NCBI RefSeq assembly: GCF_014451325.2
Contig: NZ_JACSCH020000009.1
Span: forward strand, 124,001 to 188,000
Direction: 5' to 3'
Length of the DNA stretch: 64,000 nucleotides
DNA from: Streptomyces sp. CB02980
GTDB lineage: Bacteria > Actinomycetota > Actinomycetes > Streptomycetales > Streptomycetaceae
Part shown: positions 18,055-26,034 of the stretch, piece after piece
How the letters are laid out: every line of letters begins with the position of its first letter
Numbering within the stretch: the stretch's first letter is position 1
Notes under the pieces: model-generated
Databases searched by the model: none
Told to the model about the DNA's origin: nothing
What the model saw: only the letters and a program-made list of their open reading frames with translations
Position numbers and translations under genes: made by a program

Positions 18055-19319
18055 CCACCCCCCGGGGCGCGCGCGGAGCAGTGCCCCGCCACGACGACCG
18101 CCGCCGCAGCTTCCCGCAGGTCGCGCCCCGCGAGGCCCCCGACGGGCGGTTCGCCGCCACCTGGTGGGGCAACGCCTGGGTGGAGGCCCTGGAGGACACC
18201 GCCCTGGACCCGGCCCGCCTCGCCCGCGGCAAGGCGTACGCGGGGCGCGGCCATGTCGACGCGATCACCGTCACCCCCGGCCGGGTCGTCGCCTACGTCC
18301 ACGGCAGCCGGCCCCGCCCGTACCGCACCGAGATCAGGATGCGAACCCTCGGCGACGACGGCTGGGAGCGGTTCCTCGACGAGACGACCGCCCGGCCCGA
18401 CCACATCGCCGCCCTGCTCGACAAGGACGTGCCGCACGCCCTGGAGGCGGTCACCGGACTGCTGCCCGCACCGGGCGACCTCGTCCCCGACTGCTCCTGC
18501 CCGGACGACGGTTACCCCTGCAAGCACGCCGCCGCCCTCTGCTACCAGGCCGCCCGGCTCCTCGACGAGGACCCGTTCGTCCTCTTCCTGATGCGCGGCC
18601 GCGGGGAGCAGGAACTGCTCGCCGAGCTGACCCGGCGCAACGCCGCCCTGTCCGCCGCCGAGACGACCGCCGCCGCACCCCCGATGCCCACCGTCCCCGC
18701 CCGGGCGGTGTTCGACGCGGCGGAGCGGGCCGGGCTGCCGCTGCCCCCTCCGCTGCCGGCCCCGGACCGGCCCGGCCGCCCGGCCGTGTTCCCGCCCGAC
18801 CCCGACGCCCCCGACCCGCTCGCCCTCGACCTCCTCGCCTCCGAAGCCGCCGTCCGCGCCCACGCGTTCCTCACCACCGGGCACGATCCGGTGGCCGCGC
18901 TCACGCCGTGGCAGGACGCCGTCCGGCTGGCCGCCGCGCACCCCGGTTCCGGGCTGACCGCCTCGACCCGTGCCCTCTACCGGGACCTGGCGTACGCGCT
19001 GGACCGCACCCCCACCGACCTCGCCCGCGCCGTCGCCGCCTGGCGGCAGGGCGGCGCCGCCGGTCTCGCCGTACTCGAGGAGCCGTGGGATCCGCCGGCG
19101 GGTCCGTTCGACCGGGCCAGACCCGCCCTGATCGCCGCCGACTTCCCCGCCTTCCGCCCCTGGCGCAACCGGCTCTCCACCGAGTCCCTCCAGCTCCGCC
19201 TCGGCCGGGACGGGCTCTGGTACGGCTACGAGTCGGACGCCGGCCGCGAGGACTGGTGGCCCCGCGGTGCCCCCGACCACGACCCGGTCGGCGCCCTCAC
19301 CGATCTTCTGGGGCGCTGA
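18051..19319 (+). CDS. SWIM zinc-finger protein
   Basis: A 422-residue protein with the SWIM zinc-binding motif CSC...CKHAAALCYQ (ligands CxCx(n)CxH, about residues 147-162), preceded by the segment TWWGNAWVEALE, which is usual in SWIM proteins paired with bacterial SNF2 ATPases. SWIM domains bind DNA or proteins; bacterial copies sit next to SNF2 helicases and are thought to act with them. The second half is Ala/Pro-rich with no recognised domain. Start GTG 18051 overlaps the helicase stop by four bases and has GAGGAGG 7 bases before it. Confidence 0.92.
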   Translation: MTTPRGARGAVPRHDDRRRSFPQVAPREAPDGRFAATWWGNAWVEALEDTALDPARLARGKAYAGRGHVDAITVTPGRVVAYVHGSRPRPYRTEIRMRTLGDDGWERFLDETTARPDHIAALLDKDVPHALEAVTGLLPAPGDLVPDCSCPDDGYPCKHAAALCYQAARLLDEDPFVLFLMRGRGEQELLAELTRRNAALSAAETTAAAPPMPTVPARAVFDAAERAGLPLPPPLPAPDRPGRPAVFPPDPDAPDPLALDLLASEAAVRAHAFLTTGHDPVAALTPWQDAVRLAAAHPGSGLTASTRALYRDLAYALDRTPTDLARAVAAWRQGGAAGLAVLEEPWDPPAGPFDRARPALIAADFPAFRPWRNRLSTESLQLRLGRDGLWYGYESDAGREDWWPRGAPDHDPVGALTDLLGR

Positions 19320-19443
19320 CCCACACTCGAACGGGGCCCACTCGATGGAGTGAAACCCGTCAACGGCCGGATCCGGCACGTGCGTTTGTCGCGTTGATTC
19401 CGGTACGGGCACTTGCCCGCACACCTCCGGAAGGCAGGAAGCC

Positions 19444-20247
19444 ATGAGGCAGATTCGCCGAAGTGGTCTGGCCACACTGTTGGTCACGGGTGGGGCGATC
19501 GCCCTCTCGGCCGGCGCCGCGCACGCAGACTCCGGCGCGCAGGGCGCCGCGGTCGGTTCGCCGGGCGTCGGCTCCGGCAATACGGTTCAGCTGCCGGTGC
19601 ACGTGCCGGTCAACGTCTGCGGCAACACGGTCAGCGTCGTCGGCCTGCTCAACCCGGCCTTCGGCAACGGCTGTGCCAACCGCTCCGCCGAGAAGGAGCC
19701 CGACGGCTACGGCTCGGAGGACGGCGGCGGCATCCACAAGGACGAGCCCGGCACCCCGCGCGGCGGCGAGCAGGCAGGCGGTTCGCACGGCGGCGGGTCC
19801 TCCGACGGCGGTTCCGCCAACGGCGGCGGGTCCACGGCCGAGACCCACGTCGCGGGCTCTCCCGGCGTGCTCTCCGGGAACGGCATCCAGCTGCCCGTCG
19901 ACCTCCCCGTGAACATCAGCGGCAACTCGGTCAACGTGGTGGGCATCCTCAACCCGGTCTTCGGCAACACGGCGGTCAACGGCCCCTCGAAGCCCACGCC
20001 GCCGGTCGAGACGCCGACGCCGCGCCCGCAGACCCCCGTGCGGAACGTGCCGGTTCCGCAGCCGGAGACCGAGACCGAGACGGCGAAGCCCGTCCCGCTC
20101 CCCGCTCCGCAGGGCGAGACGAGCACGGTCGCGCTGGCCTCCACCGGTTCCGACAGCATCGGGTACACCGGCGCCGCGAGCGCCGCGCTGCTGCTCGGTG
20201 GAGCCCTGCTGTACCGTCGCGCCCGCCGCACCGCGGACCAGGCCTGA
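19444..20247 (+). CDS. Long chaplin with LAXTG sortase signal
   Basis: A 267-residue secreted amyloid-forming surfactant protein that coats aerial hyphae and spores. There is a signal peptide (residues 1-28, ending AHA), a first chaplin domain (about 39-79) with the two expected Cys (NVCGNT and GNGCAN), a Gly/Ser-rich linker, a second chaplin domain (about 139-179) without Cys, a Pro/Thr/Glu spacer, the class E sortase signal LASTG at 231-235, a membrane helix and a basic tail. This is the ChpA/B/C layout: sortase joins it to the cell wall. GGCAGGAAG precedes the ATG. Expression in streptomycetes is developmental. Confidence 0.93.
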   Translation: MRQIRRSGLATLLVTGGAIALSAGAAHADSGAQGAAVGSPGVGSGNTVQLPVHVPVNVCGNTVSVVGLLNPAFGNGCANRSAEKEPDGYGSEDGGGIHKDEPGTPRGGEQAGGSHGGGSSDGGSANGGGSTAETHVAGSPGVLSGNGIQLPVDLPVNISGNSVNVVGILNPVFGNTAVNGPSKPTPPVETPTPRPQTPVRNVPVPQPETETETAKPVPLPAPQGETSTVALASTGSDSIGYTGAASAALLLGGALLYRRARRTADQA

Positions 20248-20277
20248 CGGTTCCGCCCCCACGGCCGGGCCGACGTG

Positions 20278-20300
20278 GGCTGACACCCGAGCTGTCAGCC
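20278..20300. terminator. Hairpin between chaplin and DUF2293 genes
   Basis: GGCTGACA / TGTCAGCC with a 7-base loop lies between the two convergent genes and overlaps the DUF2293 stop codon. It could end transcription from both sides. Confidence 0.5.
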
Positions 20301-20984
20301 GCGCCGCCCCCGGCCGTCGGTGTCCCCGCCGCGGCGCCAGGCCCGGAGCACCGCCTCGATGGCGGGCGCCACTCTCGTCCGGGCCTGGTGCCGAGGAACA
20401 CCCCGCATCAGCAAGGTGTCGTACGGCGTGTCGAGATGGCGTACGGAGGCGCGCACCGCGGCCGTGACGGCGCCGCGGTCGAGCGAGCGGCCCGCCGCCG
20501 TGCGCCCCACCCGTCCGCTGCCCTTCGCCGAGGCGTGGACGGCGACCTCCGTGGCCCGGTCCGCCGGGATGGACGGGAAGAGCCGCAGGATCTCTGCCCG
20601 GAGCACCTCGGTGATCTCCACGTCGAGCGCCGCGCGCCGTACGGCGTCCCGCGCCCGGCGCCTGGCCCGGGCCTCCGCGTCCGCCAGACAGGACAGCTCC
20701 GCCTCGGTGAGCGCCGCCTCCTCGACGAGCAGGCCCTGGCGCTCGTAGCGGGTGCGGCGCCGGTTGTGGCGTACGACCACGGCCCAGAGCGTGCTGGCCT
20801 CCCGGGCCCGGCGGGTGAGCGCCGTGTCGCCCCGCCGCAGGAAGACGAGATGTCCGAGGTCGGCGCAGTCGAGGCAGACCGGGGCGTTGAACTCGACGAT
20901 CATCCGCTCGAGGGGCCCCTGCCGGCACTCCGAGCAGCGGCGGCGCTTGAGCGGCTCGACGACCACGGGTGCGACGAGGTCCAT
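20295..20984 (-). CDS. DUF2293 domain protein with N-terminal zinc-ribbon-like cysteines
   Basis: A 229-residue protein. The N-terminal 50 residues hold two Cys pairs (CSEC at 17-20 and CLDC about 37-40), fitting a zinc ribbon. A basic, Arg-rich helical middle follows. The C-terminal part (about 120-205) matches DUF2293, with LFPSIPADRATEVAVHA, GRVGRTAAGR and TPYDTLLM. DUF2293 has no established function; the basic helices and zinc site suggest nucleic-acid binding, which is inference. It lies 13 bp downstream of the next gene on the same strand, so the two may be cotranscribed. Confidence 0.82.
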   Translation of the reverse strand: MDLVAPVVVEPLKRRRCSECRQGPLERMIVEFNAPVCLDCADLGHLVFLRRGDTALTRRAREASTLWAVVVRHNRRRTRYERQGLLVEEAALTEAELSCLADAEARARRRARDAVRRAALDVEITEVLRAEILRLFPSIPADRATEVAVHASAKGSGRVGRTAAGRSLDRGAVTAAVRASVRHLDTPYDTLLMRGVPRHQARTRVAPAIEAVLRAWRRGGDTDGRGRRG

Positions 20985-20997
20985 GTCCGGGCCCCGC

Positions 20998-21456
20998 TCA
21001 GCGCACGCCGGGCGCGGCCGCGGCGATGAACTCGGCGAGCGCTTCCTTCGCCTCCGCCGAGCGATGGGCGCGCTCGGACTCCCCCCGCGCCTCGTGCATG
21101 CAGTGGGTCTGCTCGAAGGCGGCCTCGGCCAGCCGTCGGACCTGCGGGTCGTCGCACACCAACTGCACGCGGAAGAGGGCCTGCCGGGCGGCGGTCCGCT
21201 GCCGGTAGGAGGCGTGCCGGGACTCCTCCGCCTCCTCGGAGCCGGGCTCCTCGGCCGCCCGGAACCAGCGGTCGTTCTGGCTGTGCCGGTAGTCGACGAC
21301 CGCGCCCGCGTAGGCGCTGTACGTCGCGATCCGCTCCTGGCGGAGCTGTTCGGTCCGGGCCAGCGAGGCGGTGCGCTCGGTGGCCCGCCCCTGGAACCAG
21401 TGTGTGGCGATGACGCCCAACAGGGTTCCCGCCACCGCTATCAGCGCCACATCCAT
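20998..21456 (-). CDS. Membrane-anchored hypothetical protein
   Basis: A 152-residue protein with one N-terminal membrane helix (VALIAVAGTLLGVIATHWF, residues 3-21) and a long charged, probably coiled-coil cytoplasmic part rich in Arg, Glu and Ala. No family was recognised; the arrangement is common among streptomycete proteins of unknown role. ATG 21456 was chosen because a GGGAGGGGG site lies 10 bases upstream, while an ATG at 21492 has none. Confidence 0.7.
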   Translation of the reverse strand: MDVALIAVAGTLLGVIATHWFQGRATERTASLARTEQLRQERIATYSAYAGAVVDYRHSQNDRWFRAAEEPGSEEAEESRHASYRQRTAARQALFRVQLVCDDPQVRRLAEAAFEQTHCMHEARGESERAHRSAEAKEALAEFIAAAAPGVR

Positions 21457-21545
21457 GACCGGGCGCCCCCTCCCGTCCTGCCGTCCTGTCATCGGCCCGA
21501 AGGATCTTCAGGCCCTCAGATCATGACAGTCGAGGGGCTGTCACG

Positions 21546-22757
21546 TCACTGCCGGTAGCCGCTCAGAAAGCGGCCGATGCGGCTGATCGCGGCGTCGAGG
21601 TCATCGGCGTACGGCAGGGTCAGGATGCGGAAGTGGTCCGGGCGGGGCCAGTTGAAGCCGGTGCCCTGGACGACCTGGATCTTCTCGCGCAGCAGCAGGT
21701 CGAGGACGAACTTCTCGTCGTCGTGGATCTTGTGCACGGCGGGGTCGAGGCGCGGGAAGGCGTACAGCGCTCCCTTGGGCTTCACACAGGAGACGCCGGG
21801 GATCTCGTTGAGCTTCTCCCAGGCCCGGTCGCGCTGTTCGCGCAGCCTGCCGCCCGGCGCGGTCAGCTCGTGGATCGACTGCCGGCCGCCGAGCGCGGCC
21901 TGGATGGCGTACTGCGCGGGGGCGTTGGGGCAGAGCCGCATGGAGGCCAGCATGGTGAGGCCCTCCAGATAGTTCCTGGCATGCTCCTTCGGGCCGGTGA
22001 CGACCAGCCAGCCGGAGCGGAAGCCCGCCACCCGGTACGTCTTGGAGAGCCCGCCGAAGGTGAGGACGACCAGGTCGGGGGCGAGGGAGGCGGCCGGGTG
22101 GTGGACGGCCTCGTCGTACACGATCTGGTCGTAGATCTCGTCGGCGAAGACCATCAGGCCGTGGCGCCGGGCGAGCGCGAAGATGCCCTCCAGGATCTCC
22201 TTCGGGTAGACGGCGCCCGTGGGGTTGTTGGGGTTGATGATCACGATGGCCTTGGTGCGGTCGGTGATCTTCGACGCCATGTCGTCGAGGTCCGGGTACC
22301 AGTCGGCCGACTCGTCGCACAGGTAGTGCACGGGCTTGCCGCCCGCGAGCGTGACCACCGCCGTCCACAGCGGGTAGTCCGGGGCCGGTACGAGGACCTC
22401 GTCGCCGTCCTCCAGGAGGGCCTGGACGGCCATCGAGATCAGCTCGGACACGCCGTTGCCGAGGAAGATGTCGTCGACGTCCACGTCCGGCAGCCCCATG
22501 CCCTGGTAGCGCTGGGCGACGGCGCGGCGGGCGGAGAGGATGCCGCGCGAGTCGGTGTATCCGTGGGCCTTGGGGAGCATCCGGATCATGTCCTGGACGA
22601 TCTCCTCGGGCGCCTCGAAGCCGAAGAGCGCCGGGTTGCCGGTGTTGAGGCGCAGGACACTGTGGCCCGCCTCCTCCAGCGCGTTGGCGTGCTCGATGAC
22701 CGGGCCCCGGATCTCGTAACAGACCTCGCTCAGCTTGCTCGACTGCCGGAACTCCAT
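21546..22757 (-). CDS. PLP-dependent aminotransferase, AlaA-like
   Basis: A 403-residue fold type I aminotransferase that transfers an amino group using pyridoxal phosphate. The N-terminal pattern (SSKLSEVCYEIRGPV, LRLNTGNPALFGFEAPEE) is very close to E. coli AlaA/YfbQ, which makes alanine from pyruvate and glutamate. The PLP lysine lies in FGGLSKTYR, preceded by the Asp/Tyr contacts in FADEIYDQIVY. ATG 22757 has GGGGAGG 6 bases upstream. The gene is divergent from the HxlR regulator gene over a 91-bp region carrying two inverted repeats, so it is a likely target of that regulator. Confidence 0.92.
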   Translation of the reverse strand: MEFRQSSKLSEVCYEIRGPVIEHANALEEAGHSVLRLNTGNPALFGFEAPEEIVQDMIRMLPKAHGYTDSRGILSARRAVAQRYQGMGLPDVDVDDIFLGNGVSELISMAVQALLEDGDEVLVPAPDYPLWTAVVTLAGGKPVHYLCDESADWYPDLDDMASKITDRTKAIVIINPNNPTGAVYPKEILEGIFALARRHGLMVFADEIYDQIVYDEAVHHPAASLAPDLVVLTFGGLSKTYRVAGFRSGWLVVTGPKEHARNYLEGLTMLASMRLCPNAPAQYAIQAALGGRQSIHELTAPGGRLREQRDRAWEKLNEIPGVSCVKPKGALYAFPRLDPAVHKIHDDEKFVLDLLLREKIQVVQGTGFNWPRPDHFRILTLPYADDLDAAISRIGRFLSGYRQ

Positions 22758-22791
22758 GTCCGACCTCCCCAAGTCCCCGGAATCAGTGTTG

Positions 22792-22827
22792 CTTGGTTTT
22801 ACCAAGTTCGAGCTTGGAAAGTCCAAC
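22792..22827. promoter_or_regulatory. Tandem inverted repeats, probable HxlR operators
   Basis: CTTGG-TTTTA-CCAAG (22792-22806) is a perfect inverted repeat. CTTGG-AAAGT-CCAAC (22813-22827) is the same with one mismatch. Their centres are 21 bp apart, two helical turns, so two dimers would bind the same DNA face. Confidence 0.8.
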
Positions 22828-22841
22828 AACATGTCTAGACT
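22814..22841 (+). promoter_or_regulatory. Leaderless promoter of the HxlR gene
   Basis: TTGGAA (22814-22819), 16 bases, TAGACT (22836-22841), 7 bases before the ATG at 22849. The second operator covers the -35 box, which suggests self-repression. Confidence 0.65.
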
Positions 22842-22848
22842 GCGTCGC

Positions 22849-23490
22849 ATGCCACGTCAGCCACGCCGCCGCAGCTACGACCAGTACTGCGCCGCCGCGC
22901 GCGCCCTCGACCTCGTCGGCGACCGCTGGACCCTGCTCGTCGTCCGCGAACTGCTCGCCGGGCCGCGCCGCTACACCGACCTCCACGCCGACCTCCCGGG
23001 CGTCAGCACCGACATGCTCGCCGGCCGCCTCAAGGACATGGAGGGCGCCGAGCTGGTCACCCGCCGCCGACTGCCGCCGCCCGCCTCGGCGTTCGTGTAC
23101 GAGCTCACCCCGCGCGGCCGCGACCTGCTGCCCGTGCTGCGCACCCTCGCCGCCTGGGGGGCGCCCGACCTGGGTGAACCGCGGCCCACCGACGCCGTCC
23201 GCGCCCACTGGTACGCGATCCCGCTCCTCGGGGCGCTGGCCGAGCTGGGCGCCGGGGTCGTCCAGGTGACCCTGGACGAGGGCGAGTTCTTCGTACGGGT
23301 CGGGGGCGACGGGGCCGTGTCGTACGGGGACGGGGTGTACGGCGCCGGTACGGCCGAGGTGCCCGACGCCCGGCTGCGGACCGACGTGGCGACCTGCCGG
23401 GCCCTCGCGGCCGGGGAGTCGACGCTCGCCGAGGCGGTCGAGACGGGGCGCGCGACGCTGGAACGGCCCGTACGGGCCGCCCGGTCGTAG
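22849..23490 (+). CDS. HxlR-family transcriptional regulator with C-terminal SCP2-like domain
   Basis: A 213-residue regulator. The winged-helix HxlR domain (residues 5-105) has the family pattern YDQYCAAARALDLVGDRWTLLVVRELL read in parts, RYTDLHADLPGVS and LAGRLKDMEGAELV. About 100 further residues form a domain like the SCP2-type lipid-binding fold seen in some longer HxlR proteins, which may sense a hydrophobic ligand. ATG 22849 is used because a -10 box ends 7 bases before it; an in-frame ATG at 22831 would lie upstream of the transcription start. Divergence from the aminotransferase gene and the shared operators suggest control of both. Confidence 0.85.
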   Translation: MPRQPRRRSYDQYCAAARALDLVGDRWTLLVVRELLAGPRRYTDLHADLPGVSTDMLAGRLKDMEGAELVTRRRLPPPASAFVYELTPRGRDLLPVLRTLAAWGAPDLGEPRPTDAVRAHWYAIPLLGALAELGAGVVQVTLDEGEFFVRVGGDGAVSYGDGVYGAGTAEVPDARLRTDVATCRALAAGESTLAEAVETGRATLERPVRAARS

Positions 23491-23502
23491 CCGCACCCGG
23501 GG

Positions 23503-23580
23503 GTCAGCCCGTTCCCGGGGATCAGTCTGTTCCCGGGCATCAGTCCATCCGCGGGCGCCGGTCCATCCCCGGGCATCAAC
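23503..23580. repeat. Imperfect ~18-bp tandem repeat after the HxlR gene
   Basis: Four to five units of the form TCAGTCTGTTCCCGGGCA with substitutions follow each other between the HxlR stop and the MerR stop, where the two genes converge. The central TCCCGGG is the most constant part. Confidence 0.7.
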
Positions 23581-23932
23581 CCCGGTCCGACACCACGCCC
23601 AGCCTTCGGGCCAGCCGGTTCCGGGCCTCGGTCTGTGCCGCGATGCGGGCGTCGAGCACGGCCAGCCGCTCGCGGGCGATCTCCAGGCCGCGGGCGGACG
23701 GCGGGGCCGACGGCATGTCACCGTCCAGGCAGGAACGGAACGCGGACACGTCGTCCAGGGTGAGGCCGGCGTCCAGGAGGTACCGGATGTTCGACACGCG
23801 CGTCACGGTGTCCTCGCCGTACACCCGGTATCCGTTGGCCGCGCGGGTCGACGTGATCAGGCCCGCCGCCTCGTAGTGGCGCAGGGCGCGCGGCGACACC
23901 CCGGTCCGCCGGGCCAGTTCACCGATGCGCAA
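23576..23932 (-). CDS. MerR-family transcriptional regulator
   Basis: A 118-residue regulator with an N-terminal MerR winged helix (RIGELARRTGVSPRALRHYE, AAGLI, GYRVYGEDTV) and a C-terminal coiled coil, without the metal-binding Cys of MerR/CueR types, so an organic or unknown signal is likely. I chose TTG 23932, giving the usual MRIGELARRTG start, with GGAGG 8 bases upstream; GTG codons further up would add 7 to 12 residues, and the first of them overlaps the stop of the SDR gene. It lies 26 bp after the SDR gene on the same strand. Confidence 0.85.
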   Translation of the reverse strand: MRIGELARRTGVSPRALRHYEAAGLITSTRAANGYRVYGEDTVTRVSNIRYLLDAGLTLDDVSAFRSCLDGDMPSAPPSARGLEIARERLAVLDARIAAQTEARNRLARRLGVVSDRG

Positions 23933-23958
23933 GGACGCCACCTCCGCGACCACTCCTA

Positions 23959-24711
23959 TCACGCGACCAGCGCACCCCCGTCGACGGGCAGGACGGTGCC
24001 GGTCAGGAAGGAGGCGTCCGGCGCCGCGAGCGAGGTGATCGCCCAGGCGACCTCCTCGGGACGGCCGATCCGGCCCAGCGGAACGTGCGCGAGCTGCCAG
24101 GCCCGCAAGGCCTTCAGCTGCTCGGGGGAGAGGCCCATGTGGTCCGCGATCGGAGTCTCGATCGGACCGGGGGCGACCGCCACCGCCCGGACGCCGTCGG
24201 GCGCGAGCTCCACCGCCCAGCAGCGGGTCAGTGTCTCCAGGGCGCTCTTGGTCGCCGGATAGACGGAGTTGGCCGGCCAGCCGCGCTGGCCGATCGTCGT
24301 CGTCACGTTCACCACGACGCCCCGCGACTCCCGGAGCGAGGGGAGGGCGGCCTGCGTCAGCAGGACGGGGGCGACGAGGTTGGTCTCCAGGAGCGGGGTG
24401 ATCACGGAGCGGTCGAGGGTGCCGAGCGGGCCGCCGAGGGAGATCCCGGCGTTGTTGACGAGCACGTCGAGGCGGCCGTGGCCGGTCACGGCGGCGCGGA
24501 CGATCTCCTCGGCCGCGCCCTCCGCCGTGACGTCGGCGACGTACGGGTGGATGCCGGGGTGCCCCTCGGAGGTCTCCCGCAGCGGCTCGGCCCTGCGGCC
24601 GACGGCGAGGACCGTCGCCCCCTGCCGGGCGAAGGCGTGGGCGGCGGCCCGGCCGATGCCGGTGCCCGCACCGGTGACGACGACGACCCTGGTGGGTGTG
24701 GTGGTGTTCAT
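23959..24711 (-). CDS. Short-chain dehydrogenase/reductase (SDR)
   Basis: A 250-residue classical SDR oxidoreductase: NAD(P)-binding TGAGTGIG at residues 13-20, NNAG at about 89-92, catalytic Ser in the VVNVTTTIG region replaced by Thr, and the YPATK active-site Tyr/Lys. It ends LPVDGGALVA as is usual. The residue after the first strand and the Arg pair GRRAEP favour NADP(H). Substrate unknown. It is followed by a MerR gene on the same strand, and the upstream region holds a perfect dyad, so the pair is probably a self-contained, inducible unit. Confidence 0.87.
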   Translation of the reverse strand: MNTTTPTRVVVVTGAGTGIGRAAAHAFARQGATVLAVGRRAEPLRETSEGHPGIHPYVADVTAEGAAEEIVRAAVTGHGRLDVLVNNAGISLGGPLGTLDRSVITPLLETNLVAPVLLTQAALPSLRESRGVVVNVTTTIGQRGWPANSVYPATKSALETLTRCWAVELAPDGVRAVAVAPGPIETPIADHMGLSPEQLKALRAWQLAHVPLGRIGRPEEVAWAITSLAAPDASFLTGTVLPVDGGALVA

Positions 24712-24727
24712 GGGGCTGATGGTCGAA

Positions 24728-24751
24728 CACTGACGCCAGTGACAAGGTCAA
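24728..24751 (-). promoter_or_regulatory. MerR-type promoter/operator of the SDR-MerR operon
   Basis: On the minus strand TTGACC (24746-24751) is followed 4 bases later by the perfect inverted repeat CACTG-GCGT-CAGTG (24728-24741), which fills the promoter spacer as MerR operators do. The -10 box is not clear. Confidence 0.6.
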
Positions 24752-24767
24752 GCCGTGGTGCGTGGCG

Positions 24768-25184
24768 TCAGTGCTCGGGGGAGAGGAACTCGAGCCGGTT
24801 CTCGTGGCAGTCGGTGGTGTAGAAGCGCCGGTGTCCGGGGAAGTTGTCGTCCCATGTCACCTCGACGCCCCGGGCGGTCAGCCGCTCGGCCAGGCCGTCG
24901 ATGTCGGCGACCAGGATGCCCGGGTGCCCCTTGCGGGACGGACGGAAGTCCTCCTCGACCCCCAGGTGGATCTCCAGCGCGTCCGAGCGGACCCACAGGC
25001 CACCGCGGGCCGCGAGCACCGGAGGCTTCTGGATCTCGGTCATGCCGAGCACGTCCACATAGAATCGACGGCACACCTCCTCGTCGCCCGGCGGCAGGGC
25101 GAGCTGCACATGGTGCAACCCGAGGCCGAACGGGGATGCAACCTCCGTGGTCTCGTAGGGCAGTGGCTGCTGACGCCGACTCAT
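24768..25184 (-). CDS. VOC/glyoxalase superfamily protein
   Basis: A 138-residue vicinal oxygen chelate protein with paired beta-alpha-beta-beta-beta modules: GLHHVQLALPPGDEEVCRRFY at the first module, with the metal-type His in HHVQ, EIHLGVEEDF in the middle, then HPGILVADIDG and a terminal ENRLEFLSPE carrying the Glu ligand. These are the usual positions of glyoxalase metal ligands; the substrate is unknown. ATG 25184 gives MSRRQQPLPYE; the upstream ATG at 25235 would add 17 residues with no homology. It is divergent from the uridine-kinase-like gene. Confidence 0.85.
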   Translation of the reverse strand: MSRRQQPLPYETTEVASPFGLGLHHVQLALPPGDEEVCRRFYVDVLGMTEIQKPPVLAARGGLWVRSDALEIHLGVEEDFRPSRKGHPGILVADIDGLAERLTARGVEVTWDDNFPGHRRFYTTDCHENRLEFLSPEH

Positions 25185-25286
25185 GGGGAACGGATCCTCT
25201 CCTCCGGCCGTGCGGTCGTCGCCCGGCCCGGTCACCGTAATGCCGGGGGTGTCGGCCGTTACACGTCAGGGGGAGCTGCGGGCAGG

Positions 25287-25931
25287 ATGAGCGGGATGCG
25301 ATACGAGGCGATCACCTGGGAACGGCTGGCGGAGGCGCTGGCCCGTCGGCTCGACGGCGCCGCACCGGCCGACGGGAGCAGCCGGCTCAAGGTCGCCGTC
25401 GACGGGCCGCCCGCCGCTCCTGGCGGCGAGTTCGCCGAACAGCTCGCCGCGGCACTGCGGACACGCGGGCGCTCCGTCCTCGTCGCGGGGACCGGCGGCT
25501 TCCTGCGGCCCGCGTCGCTGCGGTACGAGTACGGGAAGCAGGACCCGGACGCGTACTACGACGGGTGGACCGACACCGGGGCGCTGTGGCGGGAGGTCTT
25601 CAAGCCGCTGGAGCCCGGTGGCACCGGACGGGTGCTGCCCGACCTCTGGGACCCGGTGAAGGACCGTGCGACCCGCAGCCCGTACGTGACGCTGCCGCCC
25701 GGCGGGGTGCTCGTGCTGCACGGGCCGTTCCTGCTCGGCCACTGGTTCCCCTTCGACCTCACCGTGCACCTGCGGCTCTCGGCCGCCGCCCTTGCCCGGC
25801 GCACGGAGGAGGCCTGGACGCTGCCGGCCTTCGCCCGGTACGAGACGGAGGTCGATCCCGGCGACGCGGCGGACGTGGTCGTCCGCGCGGACGACCCGCG
25901 CCACCCGGCCTGGACGGGGTTCGGCGGTTAG
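25287..25931 (+). CDS. Uridine-kinase-like protein with degenerate P-loop
   Basis: A 214-residue protein of the P-loop kinase fold that annotation pipelines label uridine kinase. The fold signs are present: strand KVAVDG, then FLRPASLRYEYG, DPDAYYDGWTDTGALWREV (in parts) and the PYV..PPGGVLVLHGPFLLG strand. The Walker A lysine is missing: after VDGP comes PAAPGGEFAEQL, where GKT/S is expected. ATP binding in the usual way is therefore doubtful, and it may be a pseudokinase or bind another ligand. GGGGGAG lies 11 bases before ATG 25287; ATG 25296 is an alternative. Confidence 0.75.
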   Translation: MSGMRYEAITWERLAEALARRLDGAAPADGSSRLKVAVDGPPAAPGGEFAEQLAAALRTRGRSVLVAGTGGFLRPASLRYEYGKQDPDAYYDGWTDTGALWREVFKPLEPGGTGRVLPDLWDPVKDRATRSPYVTLPPGGVLVLHGPFLLGHWFPFDLTVHLRLSAAALARRTEEAWTLPAFARYETEVDPGDAADVVVRADDPRHPAWTGFGG

Positions 25932-25962
25932 GGGGGTCGAGGCTTCGCGATCCGCCCCCTGC

Positions 25963-26004
25963 TTGCGGTCCGTGCCTTGCTTGCGGTCCGTGCCTTGCTT
26001 GCGG
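25963..26004. repeat. 18-bp direct repeat, two full copies and one partial
   Basis: TTGCGGTCCGTGCCTTGC occurs at 25963-25980 and again at 25981-25998, followed by TTGCGG. It lies between the convergent kinase-like and psuK genes. Confidence 0.95.
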
Positions 26005-26034
26005 CACCGCCCGGTGCTCGCGAGCCTCCCCGGG

